In this document: piece after piece, positions 35,521 to 44,151 of the stretch | Layout: every line of letters starts with the position of its first letter | How positions within the stretch are numbered: position 1 is the first letter of the stretch | Assembly (NCBI RefSeq): GCF_015477355.1 | Contig: NZ_JADLRJ010000005.1 | Span: forward strand, 434,001 to 498,000 | DNA: 64,000 nt | Direction of reading: 5' to 3' | Source of the DNA: Nocardia blacklockiae | Lineage (GTDB): Bacteria > Actinomycetota > Actinomycetes > Mycobacteriales > Mycobacteriaceae | Notes under the pieces: model-generated | Seen by the model: the letters and a program-made list of their open reading frames with translations, nothing else | The model's database searches: none | Told to the model about the DNA's origin: nothing | Translations under genes and position numbers: made by a program

Positions 35521-35547
35521 GCATCTAATGTGCAAGCATTTAATGCG
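35521..35547. promoter_or_regulatory. Direct-repeat operator in the MFS/MarR divergent promoter
   Basis: GCATCTAATGTG (35521-35532) and GCATTTAATGCG (35536-35547) repeat at 15-bp spacing; the second contains the palindrome GCATTTAATGC. This is a suitable target for the adjacent MarR protein. Confidence 0.55.
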
Positions 35548-35583
35548 GTTGCATGATTGGACCGCGACCACTAGGATGGGCGC

Positions 35584-36003
35584 ATGTCCAAGCCGTCGAC
35601 AGCGTCCGTCGACCGGCCCGGCGCCCTCGAGCAGGCGGTACCAGCCGGACTGGTGAGCAAGTGGCGCGATCTGCTGGCCCAGCACGCCACCGTCTCCTGT
35701 GCGCTGGAGAAAGAGCTACAGAGCCGCCACCACATCGGGCTCAGCGAATTCGAGACCCTCGACCGGCTGGTCGACGCGCACTGCGAGACCTACCGCATGA
35801 GCGATCTGGCCGGGGACATCTACCTGAGCCAGAGCGCGCTCTCCCGCGCGGTGGCCCGGCTGGAGCGCGAGGGCCTGGTCAGCCGCAGCATGTGCACCGA
35901 CGATCGGCGCGCCATCTTCGTCTGCCTGACCGACAAGGGCCGGGCGCTGCACGCCGCCGCCGCGCCCACCCACCGCGACGTACTCACCCAGACCCTGCGC
36001 TGA
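35584..36003 (+). CDS. MarR-family transcriptional regulator
   Basis: A 139-aa winged-helix protein: LSEFETLDRLVDAHCETYRMSDLAGDIYLSQSALSRAVARLEREGLV contains the recognition helix (pattern SQSALSRAVARLE), with the wing at DDRRAIFVCLTDKG. ATG 35584. It is divergent from the MFS exporter and most likely its repressor. It contains Cys residues (CALEKE, HCETY, SMCTD) that could in principle sense oxidants; this is speculation. Confidence 0.86.
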   Translation: MSKPSTASVDRPGALEQAVPAGLVSKWRDLLAQHATVSCALEKELQSRHHIGLSEFETLDRLVDAHCETYRMSDLAGDIYLSQSALSRAVARLEREGLVSRSMCTDDRRAIFVCLTDKGRALHAAAAPTHRDVLTQTLR

Positions 36004-36016
36004 GGTCGCGGCGGGT

Positions 36017-36889
36017 TCAGAACGCGGCCAGCGCCTCGTCGATCGCCGCGCGGGCATCCACCGAGGCCGCCCGGATTCCGGCGAAAGCCGCACGGTAGCG
36101 GCCGATTTCGTGCTCCTTGTCGAGATACGTGGAGCCGGTGAAGTTTTCCACGTACACCACCGGCGGCTCGCTCAATTCGCCTGCGGCGTCGGGGAATTCG
36201 AGCATCATGAAGCGGCCGGTCTCCATGCCGTCGTGGTAGCCGCAGTCGTTGGGCACCACCCGCAGGTCGACGTTCGGGCGCTCGGACATGCGGCGCAGGT
36301 GGTCGAGCTGCCCGGCGTGCACCTCGGTGCCGCCGACCCGGTGCCACAGCAGCGCCTCGGTGAGCACCGCGACCAGCCGCACCGGCGACTGCGCGCGGGT
36401 GAGCACGGTCTGCCGCGCCGCGCGCAGCGCCACCCGGCGGTCCAGTTCGGTCGCCGGCATCTGCGGGCGGCCCGCGGCCAGCACCGCGCGGGCGTAGTCC
36501 TCGGTCTGCAACAGGCCCGGGACCAGCTCGTTCTCGAAGGTCGACAGCCGGTCGGCGGCCTCCTCGAGGCCGATGTAGACCTCGAATCCCTCGGGAATCA
36601 CGTCGCCGTAGTCGGCCCACCAGCCGCGCGCCTTGGTCTCGCGGGCCAGCGCGGTCAGCGGTTCGACCAGGTCGGCGGGCGCGCCGTAGATCTTGCACAT
36701 CGCCTCGACGTCGAGGCTGCGCAGCGAGGTCTGGCCGGTCTCGATGCGCCAGATCTTGGCCTCCGACCACTCCAGCCGCTGCGCCGCGACCCGAGTGGTC
36801 ATGCGGGCACGGTTGCGCAGGTCGCGAAGCTGCCGCCCCAGCTGCCGCCTGGGCATCGTCGACCCGGTGATCCCGTGCGGTAAAGCCAT
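36017..36889 (-). CDS. XRE/DUF5753 helix-turn-helix regulator (Scr1/BldB-associated type)
   Basis: A 290-aa protein with an N-terminal XRE helix-turn-helix (about 18-75, LGRQLRDLRNRARMTTRVAAQRLEWSEAKIWRIE, given here as pattern LRNRA...SEAKIWRIE) and the actinobacterial DUF5753 domain (about 95-285, with VPGLLQTEDYARAVL and VVYVENFTGSTYLD). In Streptomyces such proteins usually work with a small DUF397 partner. None is adjacent here. It ends 13 bp from the convergent MarR gene. Confidence 0.85.
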   Translation of the reverse strand: MALPHGITGSTMPRRQLGRQLRDLRNRARMTTRVAAQRLEWSEAKIWRIETGQTSLRSLDVEAMCKIYGAPADLVEPLTALARETKARGWWADYGDVIPEGFEVYIGLEEAADRLSTFENELVPGLLQTEDYARAVLAAGRPQMPATELDRRVALRAARQTVLTRAQSPVRLVAVLTEALLWHRVGGTEVHAGQLDHLRRMSERPNVDLRVVPNDCGYHDGMETGRFMMLEFPDAAGELSEPPVVYVENFTGSTYLDKEHEIGRYRAAFAGIRAASVDARAAIDEALAAF

Positions 36890-37111
36890 GCTTTCCCCCT
36901 ACCCGTCCCGTGCGCCGCGCGATCGGTCATCCCGGTCCGACGAACGGCGTAAAAGCGTCTCTGTGCGGCCCCGGCCGAAATTGGACACGCGATCGGATTG
37001 TTGCACAGCTCAACGACTCTCGGATACAGCCAATCGGCCCACAATTTCGGTGACGACCCCGAAAACCCCCTATGTCACAGCCACGACATCGTCATAGCTG
37101 CGACAAATAGC

Positions 37112-37675
37112 CTACTTTCGCCGGCGAAACCGCCAGAACTGCACGGCGCGAACATCTTCGGAGAGTTGATTGACCGGTTCGGCGACCTCCGACAGCGCGC
37201 GGAACAGGTCGTCGGCGAGGTCGTTGATGTGCTGCACCCGATCGGCCAGGCGCGACGCGTTCACCAGGAATTCCAGGGCCAGCCGCACCGAGGCCGCGAC
37301 GGTCAGCGCCAGCGGGACCGCCACCAGCACCGCGAAGGCCAGCCCGAGCAGCGGCGAGACCCGCCACAGCAGCACGGTCAGCACGACCGGCAGGCCGCAG
37401 GCGAAGGCCAGGCCGAGCATGTACGCCAGCGGCAGCAGCGTGCGCGTCGCCGGGCGGCGGAACTGCACGTCCACCAGGGCACGCAGGGCCGACACCGCCC
37501 AGGCCCCGAAGGCGCCCGGGCTGCGGAACGGCTCGGCCGGCCGCTCCTCGGCCGGGTCCTCGTCGATATGACGCGTCAACCTTCGACCGGCGGACTCCTT
37601 CCAGGCGATGAATCGAGGCTCGGCCTCGTAGTTCTCCGCGGGATCCGGCGGCGGCCCGAGCGGCTCATCGGTCAT
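37112..37675 (-). CDS. DUF4282-like membrane protein
   Basis: A 187-aa protein. A charged cytosolic N-terminus (about 65 residues) precedes LVDVQFRRPATRTLLPLAYML, two transmembrane helices (about 85-130), an amphipathic helix, and a cytosolic C-terminus ending RFRRRK. The arrangement resembles DUF4282 proteins. ATG 37673-37675 is used. The function is unknown. It is divergent from the gene at 37977. Confidence 0.68.
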   Translation of the reverse strand: MTDEPLGPPPDPAENYEAEPRFIAWKESAGRRLTRHIDEDPAEERPAEPFRSPGAFGAWAVSALRALVDVQFRRPATRTLLPLAYMLGLAFACGLPVVLTVLLWRVSPLLGLAFAVLVAVPLALTVAASVRLALEFLVNASRLADRVQHINDLADDLFRALSEVAEPVNQLSEDVRAVQFWRFRRRK

Positions 37676-37976
37676 GCGCCGATCCTCTCCCGCCCGCGCC
37701 GCGCGGGCAACGGGGGGATCACAAGCGTTCTGTTGGGAAACTTTCAGCCACAACAGATTCGATTCACAGGGTGGAACACGACCGTGGTGCTCGGCCCCGC
37801 ACACGACGCCGCCGGGCCGCCACCGATAGCGATCCGGAATCAAAGGTTGATCTTGTGATGAATTCGACGGCGGGAAAGAAAGTTTCGCAAACGTGTAACG
37901 CGGTGTCCCACGTGGCCCGATACGTCCCATGAACACCAACGCAGGACCTAGTTTTACCCGGGGAATGGAGAAGACA
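37676..37976. other. Divergent promoter region
   Basis: About 300 bp. It holds an inverted repeat TCTGTTG (37729-37735) / CAACAGA (37751-37757) with a 15-bp spacer about 55 bp upstream of the DUF4282-like start, and AT-richer sequence at 37840-37900. GGAG at 37967-37970 serves the next gene. Confidence 0.45.
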
Positions 37977-38462
37977 GTGCGTACGACGTTTCCGACTTCC
38001 GTCTCGGCGGCTACCCTGGCCGCCAGCGCGCAGGACTACATCCAGCGCGGTTGGACGGTCGCCGAAACGGCCAACGGCATCTGCCTGATCACCGACGAGG
38101 ATGTATCCGGCATCGAGGTGACCGGCGAACTCGCGGCGACCGTGCGCCGGTTCCTGCGGGCGAACAACCTCTCCGGTCCGGTGATCGAGATTCCGGGCGC
38201 CGAGCGCCGCGAGATCCACTTGGTCACCGGCGTCCGCAAGGCCGCCATGGCGCTGGAGGCGCTGCGCGAGGCCGGTGTCACCGTCTACACCGACGGGGCC
38301 GGCATCCCGCTGCCGCCGACCCAGCTGTCGGCCGCCGGTGCGGCCTGCTGGGGCGTGGCCCCCGGCGAGGCGCGCTGGCTGCCGCCGGTGGTCGCGATCG
38401 CCGCGGCGGTGCGGTCGGCCCGCTCGGGCCGCAAGGCGCAGCTCGCCCGCATCGCCAGCTAG
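37977..38462 (+). CDS. Small protein of unknown function
   Basis: A 161-aa cytosolic protein. GTG 37977 is chosen because GGAG (37967-37970) is 6 nt upstream; ATGs at 37929 and 37965 are in frame but less well placed. Residues 1-60 form an alpha/beta unit (LAASAQDYIQRGWTVAETAN). The C-terminal GIPLPPTQLSAAGAACWGVAPGEARWLPP recalls the end of primase/polymerase-like N-terminal domains in some actinobacterial proteins; the match is weak and I do not assign a function. A hairpin terminator follows. Confidence 0.65.
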   Translation: MRTTFPTSVSAATLAASAQDYIQRGWTVAETANGICLITDEDVSGIEVTGELAATVRRFLRANNLSGPVIEIPGAERREIHLVTGVRKAAMALEALREAGVTVYTDGAGIPLPPTQLSAAGAACWGVAPGEARWLPPVVAIAAAVRSARSGRKAQLARIAS

Positions 38463-38508
38463 CCGTCGGCCGGGCGCCCGCACGGCGCCGGCACAATTCG
38501 AAGACCGC

Positions 38509-38548
38509 ACGGAAACCGCGAGAGCCCAAGGGTTCTCGCGGTTTCCGT
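38509..38548 (+). terminator. Strong terminator hairpin
   Basis: ACGGAAACCGCGAGA (38509-38523) pairs perfectly with TCTCGCGGTTTCCGT (38534-38548), a 15-bp stem with 10-nt loop, 46 bp after the preceding stop. Confidence 0.75.
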
Positions 38549-38592
38549 CGATCCGGAGCGCGAGCGCCGGCGCGCCGGGTGATGATGGTGCT

Positions 38593-40809
38593 ATGACGCG
38601 CGTCACGGAGGACTCCCGCACCCTGCTCCGCACCTGTCCGCTCTGCGAGGCGGTCTGCGGGCTCGAGATCACCCTCGACCCCGGGGATCGGGTGCTCGGG
38701 GTGCGCGGGGACCGCGAGGATCCGTTCAGCCACGGGTTCCTCTGCCCGAAGGGCGCCAGCCTCGGCCGTCTCGACGAGGACCCGGAGCGGCTCACCGAGC
38801 CGATGATCCGCGACCGCGCCACCGACAGCTGGCGCACGGCGTCCTGGGAGGAGGCGTTCGACCTGGTCGCCGAGCGGCTCCCGGCGCTGGTCGCCGCCCA
38901 CGGCCGCCAGGCGGCGGCGCTGTACCTGGGCAATCCCACCGCGCACACCGTCGCGGGCGCGCTGTACCTGCCGCCGCTGATCCGGGCGCTCAGCACCCGC
39001 AACCTCTACTCCGCCAGCACCGCCGACCAGATGCCCAAGCACGTGGCCAGCGGCCTGATGTTCGGCGATCCGCTCGCCGTCCCGGTGCCCGACCTGGACC
39101 GCACCGACTACCTGCTGATGCTCGGCGCCAATCCGCTGGAGTCGAACGGTTCGCTGTGCACCGCGCCGGACTTCCCGGGCCGGTTGAAGGCGCTGCGCAA
39201 GCGCGGCGGCCGCCTCGTGGTGGTCGATCCGCGCCGCACCCGCACCGCGAAACTGGCCGACGAGCACCTGTTCGTCCGGCCGGGCAGCGACGCCTACCTG
39301 CTCTTCGCGATCGTGCACACGCTGTTCGCCGAGCAGCTGCTCACGATCCGGGCGTCGGTCGACGGGCTCGCCGAGGTGCGCACGGCCGCAACGGCTTTCC
39401 CGCCGGAGCGGGTCGCCGAGCGCACGGGCGTGCCGGCCGAGACGATCGTGCGGCTGGCGCGCGAGCTGGCCGCCGCGCCGACGGCGGCCGTCTATGCCCG
39501 CATCGGCACCTGCACCGCCGAATTCGGCTCGCTCACCCAGTGGCTGGTGGACGTGCTCAACGTTCTCACCGGCAACCTGGACCGCCCCGGCGGGGCCATG
39601 TTCGCCACCGCCGCGGCGCTGGGCATCGTCCGGACCCGGCCGTTCCGGCCCGGCCGCTGGACCAGCCGGGTCCGCGAGGCGCCGGAGATCATGGGCGAAT
39701 TCCCGATCGCCACGCTCGCCGACGAGATCCGCACACCAGGCGAGGGGCAGGTGCGGGCGCTGGTGACGATCGCGGGCAACCCGGTGCTGTCCGCACCCAG
39801 CGGCGCGCGCCTGGGCGAGGCGCTGGCGGGCCTGGAGTTCATGGTCAGCGTGGACCGCTACCTCAACGAGACCACCCGGCACGCCGATGTGATCCTGCCG
39901 CCGCCGCGCACCCTGCAGTCGCCGCACTACGACTTCGCCCTGCTCAACTTCGCGGTGCGCAATTACGCGCGCTACTCACGCCCGCTGATCCCGCTGGGCG
40001 ACCGGCCGTCGGAGGCGGAGATCCTGGCCCGGCTGGCCGTGGCGGCGGCGGGTCAGCAGCCCGAGCCCGACCGCGACCCGCTCGCCGCGGTCGACGAGCT
40101 GATCATCGCGGGCACCCTGCACAAGGCCGGGCTGCTGGACCGCCGCGCCGAACTGCTCGGCGAGAACACCACCGAGCAGCGCATCGACATGATGCTGCGG
40201 CTGGGCCCGTACGGCGAGTGGAATCCGGCGGCGCAGCCGGTGCCGCACGAGGGCGTCACCGGCGGGCTGAATCTGCGGGTGCTGCTGGATCATCCGCACG
40301 GCATCGACCTCGGACCGCTGCGCCCGCGGCTGCCCGAGGTGCTGCGCACCGCGTCGCAGCGGGTCGAGCTGGCGCCGCGGCCACTGCTCGACGACGTGGA
40401 TCGGCTGCGTGCCCGGCTCGCCGACGACCCGCCGGAGATGGTGCTGATCGGGCGGCGGCAGCTGCGCTCCAACAACAGCTGGATGCACAACGTGCCGGCG
40501 CTGGTCGGCGGGTCCAACACCTGCACCCTGCACATCCACCCCGACGACGCCGAGCGCCTGGGCCTGGGCGCCGAGGCGGTGGTGAAGTCGGCGGCGGGCG
40601 TCCTCACCGTGCCGGTGGAGCCGACCGAGGAGATCATGCCGGGCGTGGTGAGCCTGCCGCACGGCTGGGGCCACGCCGACAGCGCCCAGTCGGTCGCCCG
40701 CGCGCACGCCGGTGTGAACGCCAACGCCCTGACCGACGACTCGATCGTCGACGCGCCGTCCGGGAACGCGGTGTTCAACGGGGTGCCGGTCACCCTGACC
40801 CCGGCCTGA
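38593..40809 (+). CDS. Molybdopterin (bis-MGD) oxidoreductase with one [4Fe-4S] cluster
   Basis: A 738-aa member of the DMSO reductase family. The N-terminal cluster motif is C15-x2-C18-x3-C22-x28-C51 (RTCPLCEAVCGLE ... FLCPKG). Central pterin-binding segments (MLGANPLESNG, VVDPRRTRTAKLADEHL) and a C-terminal MopB domain (RRQLRSNNSWMHNVP, LPHGWGH) complete the fold. No signal peptide or partner subunits, so it is cytosolic and the electron partner is elsewhere. The substrate (formate, nitrate or other) is not evident; the molybdenum ligand cannot be fixed by eye. ATG 38593. Confidence 0.87.
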   Translation: MTRVTEDSRTLLRTCPLCEAVCGLEITLDPGDRVLGVRGDREDPFSHGFLCPKGASLGRLDEDPERLTEPMIRDRATDSWRTASWEEAFDLVAERLPALVAAHGRQAAALYLGNPTAHTVAGALYLPPLIRALSTRNLYSASTADQMPKHVASGLMFGDPLAVPVPDLDRTDYLLMLGANPLESNGSLCTAPDFPGRLKALRKRGGRLVVVDPRRTRTAKLADEHLFVRPGSDAYLLFAIVHTLFAEQLLTIRASVDGLAEVRTAATAFPPERVAERTGVPAETIVRLARELAAAPTAAVYARIGTCTAEFGSLTQWLVDVLNVLTGNLDRPGGAMFATAAALGIVRTRPFRPGRWTSRVREAPEIMGEFPIATLADEIRTPGEGQVRALVTIAGNPVLSAPSGARLGEALAGLEFMVSVDRYLNETTRHADVILPPPRTLQSPHYDFALLNFAVRNYARYSRPLIPLGDRPSEAEILARLAVAAAGQQPEPDRDPLAAVDELIIAGTLHKAGLLDRRAELLGENTTEQRIDMMLRLGPYGEWNPAAQPVPHEGVTGGLNLRVLLDHPHGIDLGPLRPRLPEVLRTASQRVELAPRPLLDDVDRLRARLADDPPEMVLIGRRQLRSNNSWMHNVPALVGGSNTCTLHIHPDDAERLGLGAEAVVKSAAGVLTVPVEPTEEIMPGVVSLPHGWGHADSAQSVARAHAGVNANALTDDSIVDAPSGNAVFNGVPVTLTPA

Positions 40810-41178
40810 CCGGTCGGCACGTGCAAGGGGGATTTGCGCGCCGGCCCGGCGGCCAAGATCGGGCAAACGAAGCGAAAAGGACAACGCAATAGTGCGAATT
40901 GCCCTCGCGGGCAGCGGAATCAACGCGCACCGGACCGCTCGGCGCGCCAGTAGTGGTGCGGGCGACGCGATTTCGGGGCTTGCGGCACGCGCGGGCGCGG
41001 GCGCATTCTCGATTGTGGTTGTGATGTACGACACGAGCACGACCGGCCGGTAGCTCCGGAGGGGCACGGCGACGCGGCCGAGACCCGCCTCGGCAACGTG
41101 CCGGGAAACTCGTTCGGTCGCGCGGTGGCAACTGCTTCGGCGCGAGGGCCGAGACCCGAGCACTGGTCGCCGAAAACT
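40810..41178. other. Gene-free stretch after the molybdopterin oxidoreductase
   Basis: About 370 bp. Frames are open on both strands only because of high GC; none has a start signal or recognisable product. Nothing further seen. Confidence 0.4.
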
Positions 41179-41229
41179 GAATCCGCCGGTCCCGGTCTGC
41201 AACGGTGCTTCGTCGGGACCGGCGGATTC
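41179..41229. terminator. 16-bp perfect hairpin terminator
   Basis: GAATCCGCCGGTCCCG (41179-41194) pairs with CGGGACCGGCGGATTC (41214-41229) around a 19-nt loop, ending 3 bp from the gtrA stop. It probably serves gtrA on the minus strand. Confidence 0.7.
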
Positions 41230-41232
41230 GCC

Positions 41233-41694
41233 TCAGCGCAGCTTGAAGATCACCAGCCGCTGCACCACGAAATTGATCACGGTGGCGGTGCCCTGCGCGA
41301 CGAGGAACGCCAGCCAGATGCGCCACCACTCGTCGGGCAGCACGTGATAGAGGACCTGGTTGATGCCGACCTGGACCGCGAAGGTGAGCGCGTACAGCAC
41401 CACCACGGCCGCGAAGCGGGACCGGCTCGGCGGGGCCTGGAACGTCCAGCGGCGATTGATCAGATACGCCGTCGTGGTGCCGGCGACGAAGCTCAGCGAC
41501 TTCGCCACCGCCACCGGCAGTCCCACCACCTGCAGCAGCAGCGTGTACAGGCCGAAGTCGATGATCGCCGAGAAGCCACCCGACAGCGCGAACCGGACGA
41601 TCTGGGTCTTCAGGTCGACACTCGTGCCGCCCGGCTCGTCGACCAGAGGCAGCTCGGGTGGCAGTGGAAGGTGGGGTTCCGCGGTCACGCGCAC
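41233..41694 (-). CDS. GtrA-family membrane protein (Rv3789 type)
   Basis: A 153-aa protein with four transmembrane helices. [35 protein letters not shown] and the ending [11 protein letters not shown] match Rv3789, proposed to recruit or flip decaprenyl-phosphoryl-arabinose or assist AftA. GTG 41692-41694 is preferred; a farther GTG at 41739 would overlap the dprE1 coding region. It is divergent from dprE1, as its function would suggest, with about 40 bp between the starts. Confidence 0.85.
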   Translation of the reverse strand: MRVTAEPHLPLPPELPLVDEPGGTSVDLKTQIVRFALSGGFSAIIDFGLYTLLLQVVGLPVAVAKSLSFVAGTTTAYLINRRWTFQAPPSRSRFAAVVVLYALTFAVQVGINQVLYHVLPDEWWRIWLAFLVAQGTATVINFVVQRLVIFKLR

Positions 41695-41731
41695 GAGCGT
41701 AGCCGGTCGGCCCGCTGTAGCCTCTATGCCG

Positions 41732-43222
41732 ATGTCCACGAAAGCTCAGACCTCCACCGCCGCGGGTCCTGCGGAAAAAGCGGGCGACGGCGCTGCGTCA
41801 CAGAATGACAGCACCGGGTCGACCGAAGGCTACGACCTGCCGACCCACACCCGCCGGCTGACCGGGTGGGGCCGCACCGCCCCCACCACCGCCGAGGTGC
41901 TCTCGACCGGCGATCCGGAGCTGATCGCGCGGGCGGTCGCCGCGGTCGCGCAGGACAACGAGGACAAGCCCGCCCATCTGCGCCGCGGCGTGATCGCGCG
42001 CGGGCTGGGCCGCTCCTACGGCGACAACGCCCAGAACGCCGGCGGCCTGGTCGTCGACATGACCGCGCTGAACAAGATCCATCGCATCGACCGCGACACC
42101 CACCTGGTGGACGTCGACGCCGGGGTGAATCTGGATCAGCTGATGAAGGCGGCGCTGCCGTTCGGCCTGTGGGTCCCGGTGCTGCCGGGTACCCGGCAGG
42201 TCACCGTCGGCGGTGCGATCGGCTCCGACATCCACGGCAAGAACCACCACAGCGCGGGCAGCTTCGGCAATCACGTGCGGTCGATGGAACTGCTCACCGC
42301 GGACGGCACGGTGCACCACATCACGCCCAAGCGGAACGCGAAACTGTTCTGGGCGACCGTCGGCGGCTGCGGGCTCACGGGCATCATCCTGCGCGCCACC
42401 ATCGAGATGACGCCGACCGAGACCGCGTACTTCATCGCCGACGGCGACGTCACCGCGACGCTCGACGAGACCATCAGCTTCCACAGCGACGGTTCCGAGG
42501 AGCGCTACGAGTACAGCTCGGCTTGGTTCGACGCGATCAGCCCCGAACCCAAGCTGGGCCGGGCCGCGATCTCGCGCGGCAACCTCGCCAAACTCGACGA
42601 GCTGCCGAAGAAGCTGCGCAAGGACCCGCTGAAGTTCAACGGCAAGACCTTCCTCACCCTGCCCGACGTGTTCCCCAACGGCCTGGCCAACAAGTACACG
42701 TTCACGCCGATCGGCGAGCTCTGGTACCGCAAGTCCGGCAGTTACCGGGGCAAGGTGCAGAACCTGACGCAGTTCTATCACCCGCTCGACATGCTGGGTG
42801 AATGGAACCGCGGCTACGGTTCCAACGGCTTCCTGCAGTACCAGTTCGTGGTGCCGCCGGAGGCGGTCGAGGAATTCAAGAGCATCATCCGCGACATCCA
42901 GGGGTCCGGGTTCTACTCGTTCCTCAATGTTTTCAAGCTGTTCGGCCCGGGTAACCAGGCGCCGCTGAGCTTCCCGATGCCGGGCTGGAACATCTGCGTG
43001 GACTTCCCGATCAAGGCGGGGCTCAACGAGTTCGTCACCGAATTGGACCGGCGCGTCCTGGAATTCGGCGGGCGGCTCTACACCGGCAAGGACTCCCGGA
43101 CCACCGCGGAGACCTTCCACAGGATGTATCCCAAGATCGACGAGTGGATCAAGGTCCGCCGAAGTGTCGATCCCACAGGCGTTTTCATGTCCGATATGGC
43201 GAGAAGGCTGGAGCTGCAGTGA
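41732..43222 (+). CDS. dprE1: Decaprenylphosphoryl-beta-D-ribose oxidase DprE1
   Basis: A 496-aa FAD enzyme of the VAO/PCMH family. It oxidises DPR at C2 to the keto form in DPA synthesis. FAD-binding [15 protein letters not shown] and [24 protein letters not shown] (first part) are intact. The benzothiazinone-target cysteine is conserved in [11 protein letters not shown] (Cys422, equal to Cys387 of M. tuberculosis after a 35-residue N-terminal extension). ATG 41732 is used; ATG 41726 is two codons earlier. dprE2 follows after 16 bp. Confidence 0.95.
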   Translation: MSTKAQTSTAAGPAEKAGDGAASQNDSTGSTEGYDLPTHTRRLTGWGRTAPTTAEVLSTGDPELIARAVAAVAQDNEDKPAHLRRGVIARGLGRSYGDNAQNAGGLVVDMTALNKIHRIDRDTHLVDVDAGVNLDQLMKAALPFGLWVPVLPGTRQVTVGGAIGSDIHGKNHHSAGSFGNHVRSMELLTADGTVHHITPKRNAKLFWATVGGCGLTGIILRATIEMTPTETAYFIADGDVTATLDETISFHSDGSEERYEYSSAWFDAISPEPKLGRAAISRGNLAKLDELPKKLRKDPLKFNGKTFLTLPDVFPNGLANKYTFTPIGELWYRKSGSYRGKVQNLTQFYHPLDMLGEWNRGYGSNGFLQYQFVVPPEAVEEFKSIIRDIQGSGFYSFLNVFKLFGPGNQAPLSFPMPGWNICVDFPIKAGLNEFVTELDRRVLEFGGRLYTGKDSRTTAETFHRMYPKIDEWIKVRRSVDPTGVFMSDMARRLELQ

Positions 43223-43238
43223 GCGGTGAGTGCGTAAA

Positions 43239-44000
43239 ATGATCAACGCGGTAGGCAACCCCCAGAACATTCTGCTGCTGGGCGGCACCTCCGAGATCGG
43301 CCTGGCGATCTGCGCGGAATACCTGAAGAAGGGTCCGGCGCGGATCGTGCTCGCGGCGCTGCCGAACGATCCGCTGCGCGCGGACTCGGTGGCGCAGCTG
43401 GAGGCGGCCGGCGCCTCGAAGGTCGAGGTGATCGACTTCGACGCGCTCGACACCGGCAGCCACCCGAAGGTGATCGAGCAGGCCTGGGCCGACGGTGACA
43501 TCGACGTCGCGATCGTGGCGTTCGCGCTGGACGGCGACGCCGAGGAGCTGTGGCAGAACCAGCAGCAGGCCGTGCGGGTCGCCGAGGTCAACTACACCGC
43601 CTCGGTGTCGGTGGGCGTGCTGGTCGGCGAGAAGATGAAGGCGCAGGGCTACGGGCGGATCGTCGTCATGTCCTCGGTCGCGGGCGAGCGCGTCAAGCGC
43701 GCCAACTTCGTCTACGGCTCCACCAAGGCCGGCCTGGACGGCTTCTACCTCGGCCTGGGCGAGGCGCTGCGGCCCTACGGCCCGCGGGTGACCGTGATCC
43801 GGCCCGGTCAGGTGCGCACCAAGTTCTCGGCCCACGTCGACGAGGCCCCGCTGACGGTCAATAAGGAAGACGTTGCCGCCCTGGCGGTCGCGGGGTCCGA
43901 GAAGGGCAAGGAAATCGTCTGGGCGCCCGGCACTTTCCGCTGGGTGATGGTGGTCCTGCGCCACCTTCCCCGCTCCGTCTTCCGCATGCTGCCCATCTGA
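43239..44000 (+). CDS. dprE2: Decaprenylphosphoryl-2-keto-beta-D-erythro-pentose reductase DprE2
   Basis: A 253-aa SDR, the family length. It reduces the DprE1 product with NADH to decaprenylphosphoryl-arabinose, the only arabinan donor. [13 protein letters not shown] (cofactor), [11 protein letters not shown]-like [19 protein letters not shown], and catalytic [13 protein letters not shown] (Tyr-x3-Lys). ATG 43239 is chosen over GTG 43230: GGTGAG (43225-43230) is 8 nt upstream and the start matches the family. Confidence 0.95.
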   Translation: MINAVGNPQNILLLGGTSEIGLAICAEYLKKGPARIVLAALPNDPLRADSVAQLEAAGASKVEVIDFDALDTGSHPKVIEQAWADGDIDVAIVAFALDGDAEELWQNQQQAVRVAEVNYTASVSVGVLVGEKMKAQGYGRIVVMSSVAGERVKRANFVYGSTKAGLDGFYLGLGEALRPYGPRVTVIRPGQVRTKFSAHVDEAPLTVNKEDVAALAVAGSEKGKEIVWAPGTFRWVMVVLRHLPRSVFRMLPI

Positions 44001-44016
44001 GCGGATCCGCGAGCCT

Positions 44017-44049
44017 CGACGGCCGACGGCGACCTGCCGTCGGCCGTCG
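44017..44049 (+). terminator. Terminator between dprE2 and aftA
   Basis: CGACGGCCGACGGC (44017-44030) pairs perfectly with GCCGTCGGCCGTCG (44036-44049), a 14-bp stem and 5-nt loop, followed by TCGTTTCCC. It lies 16 bp after dprE2. Confidence 0.68.
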
Positions 44050-44151
44050 TCGTTTCCCGGCACGGCATACGGTGCGCCCGGTTCGCCCGGCTCTGACTAG
44101 AGTGACGCACGGCTCGCGCTCAGTGCAGGCAACAGAGGAACCGGAGGCAGC

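Noticed and set aside
37070-37095. Inverted repeat CTATG...CATAG near 37.07 kb
   Set aside because: Arms are only five bases and the spacing is long; it could be chance.
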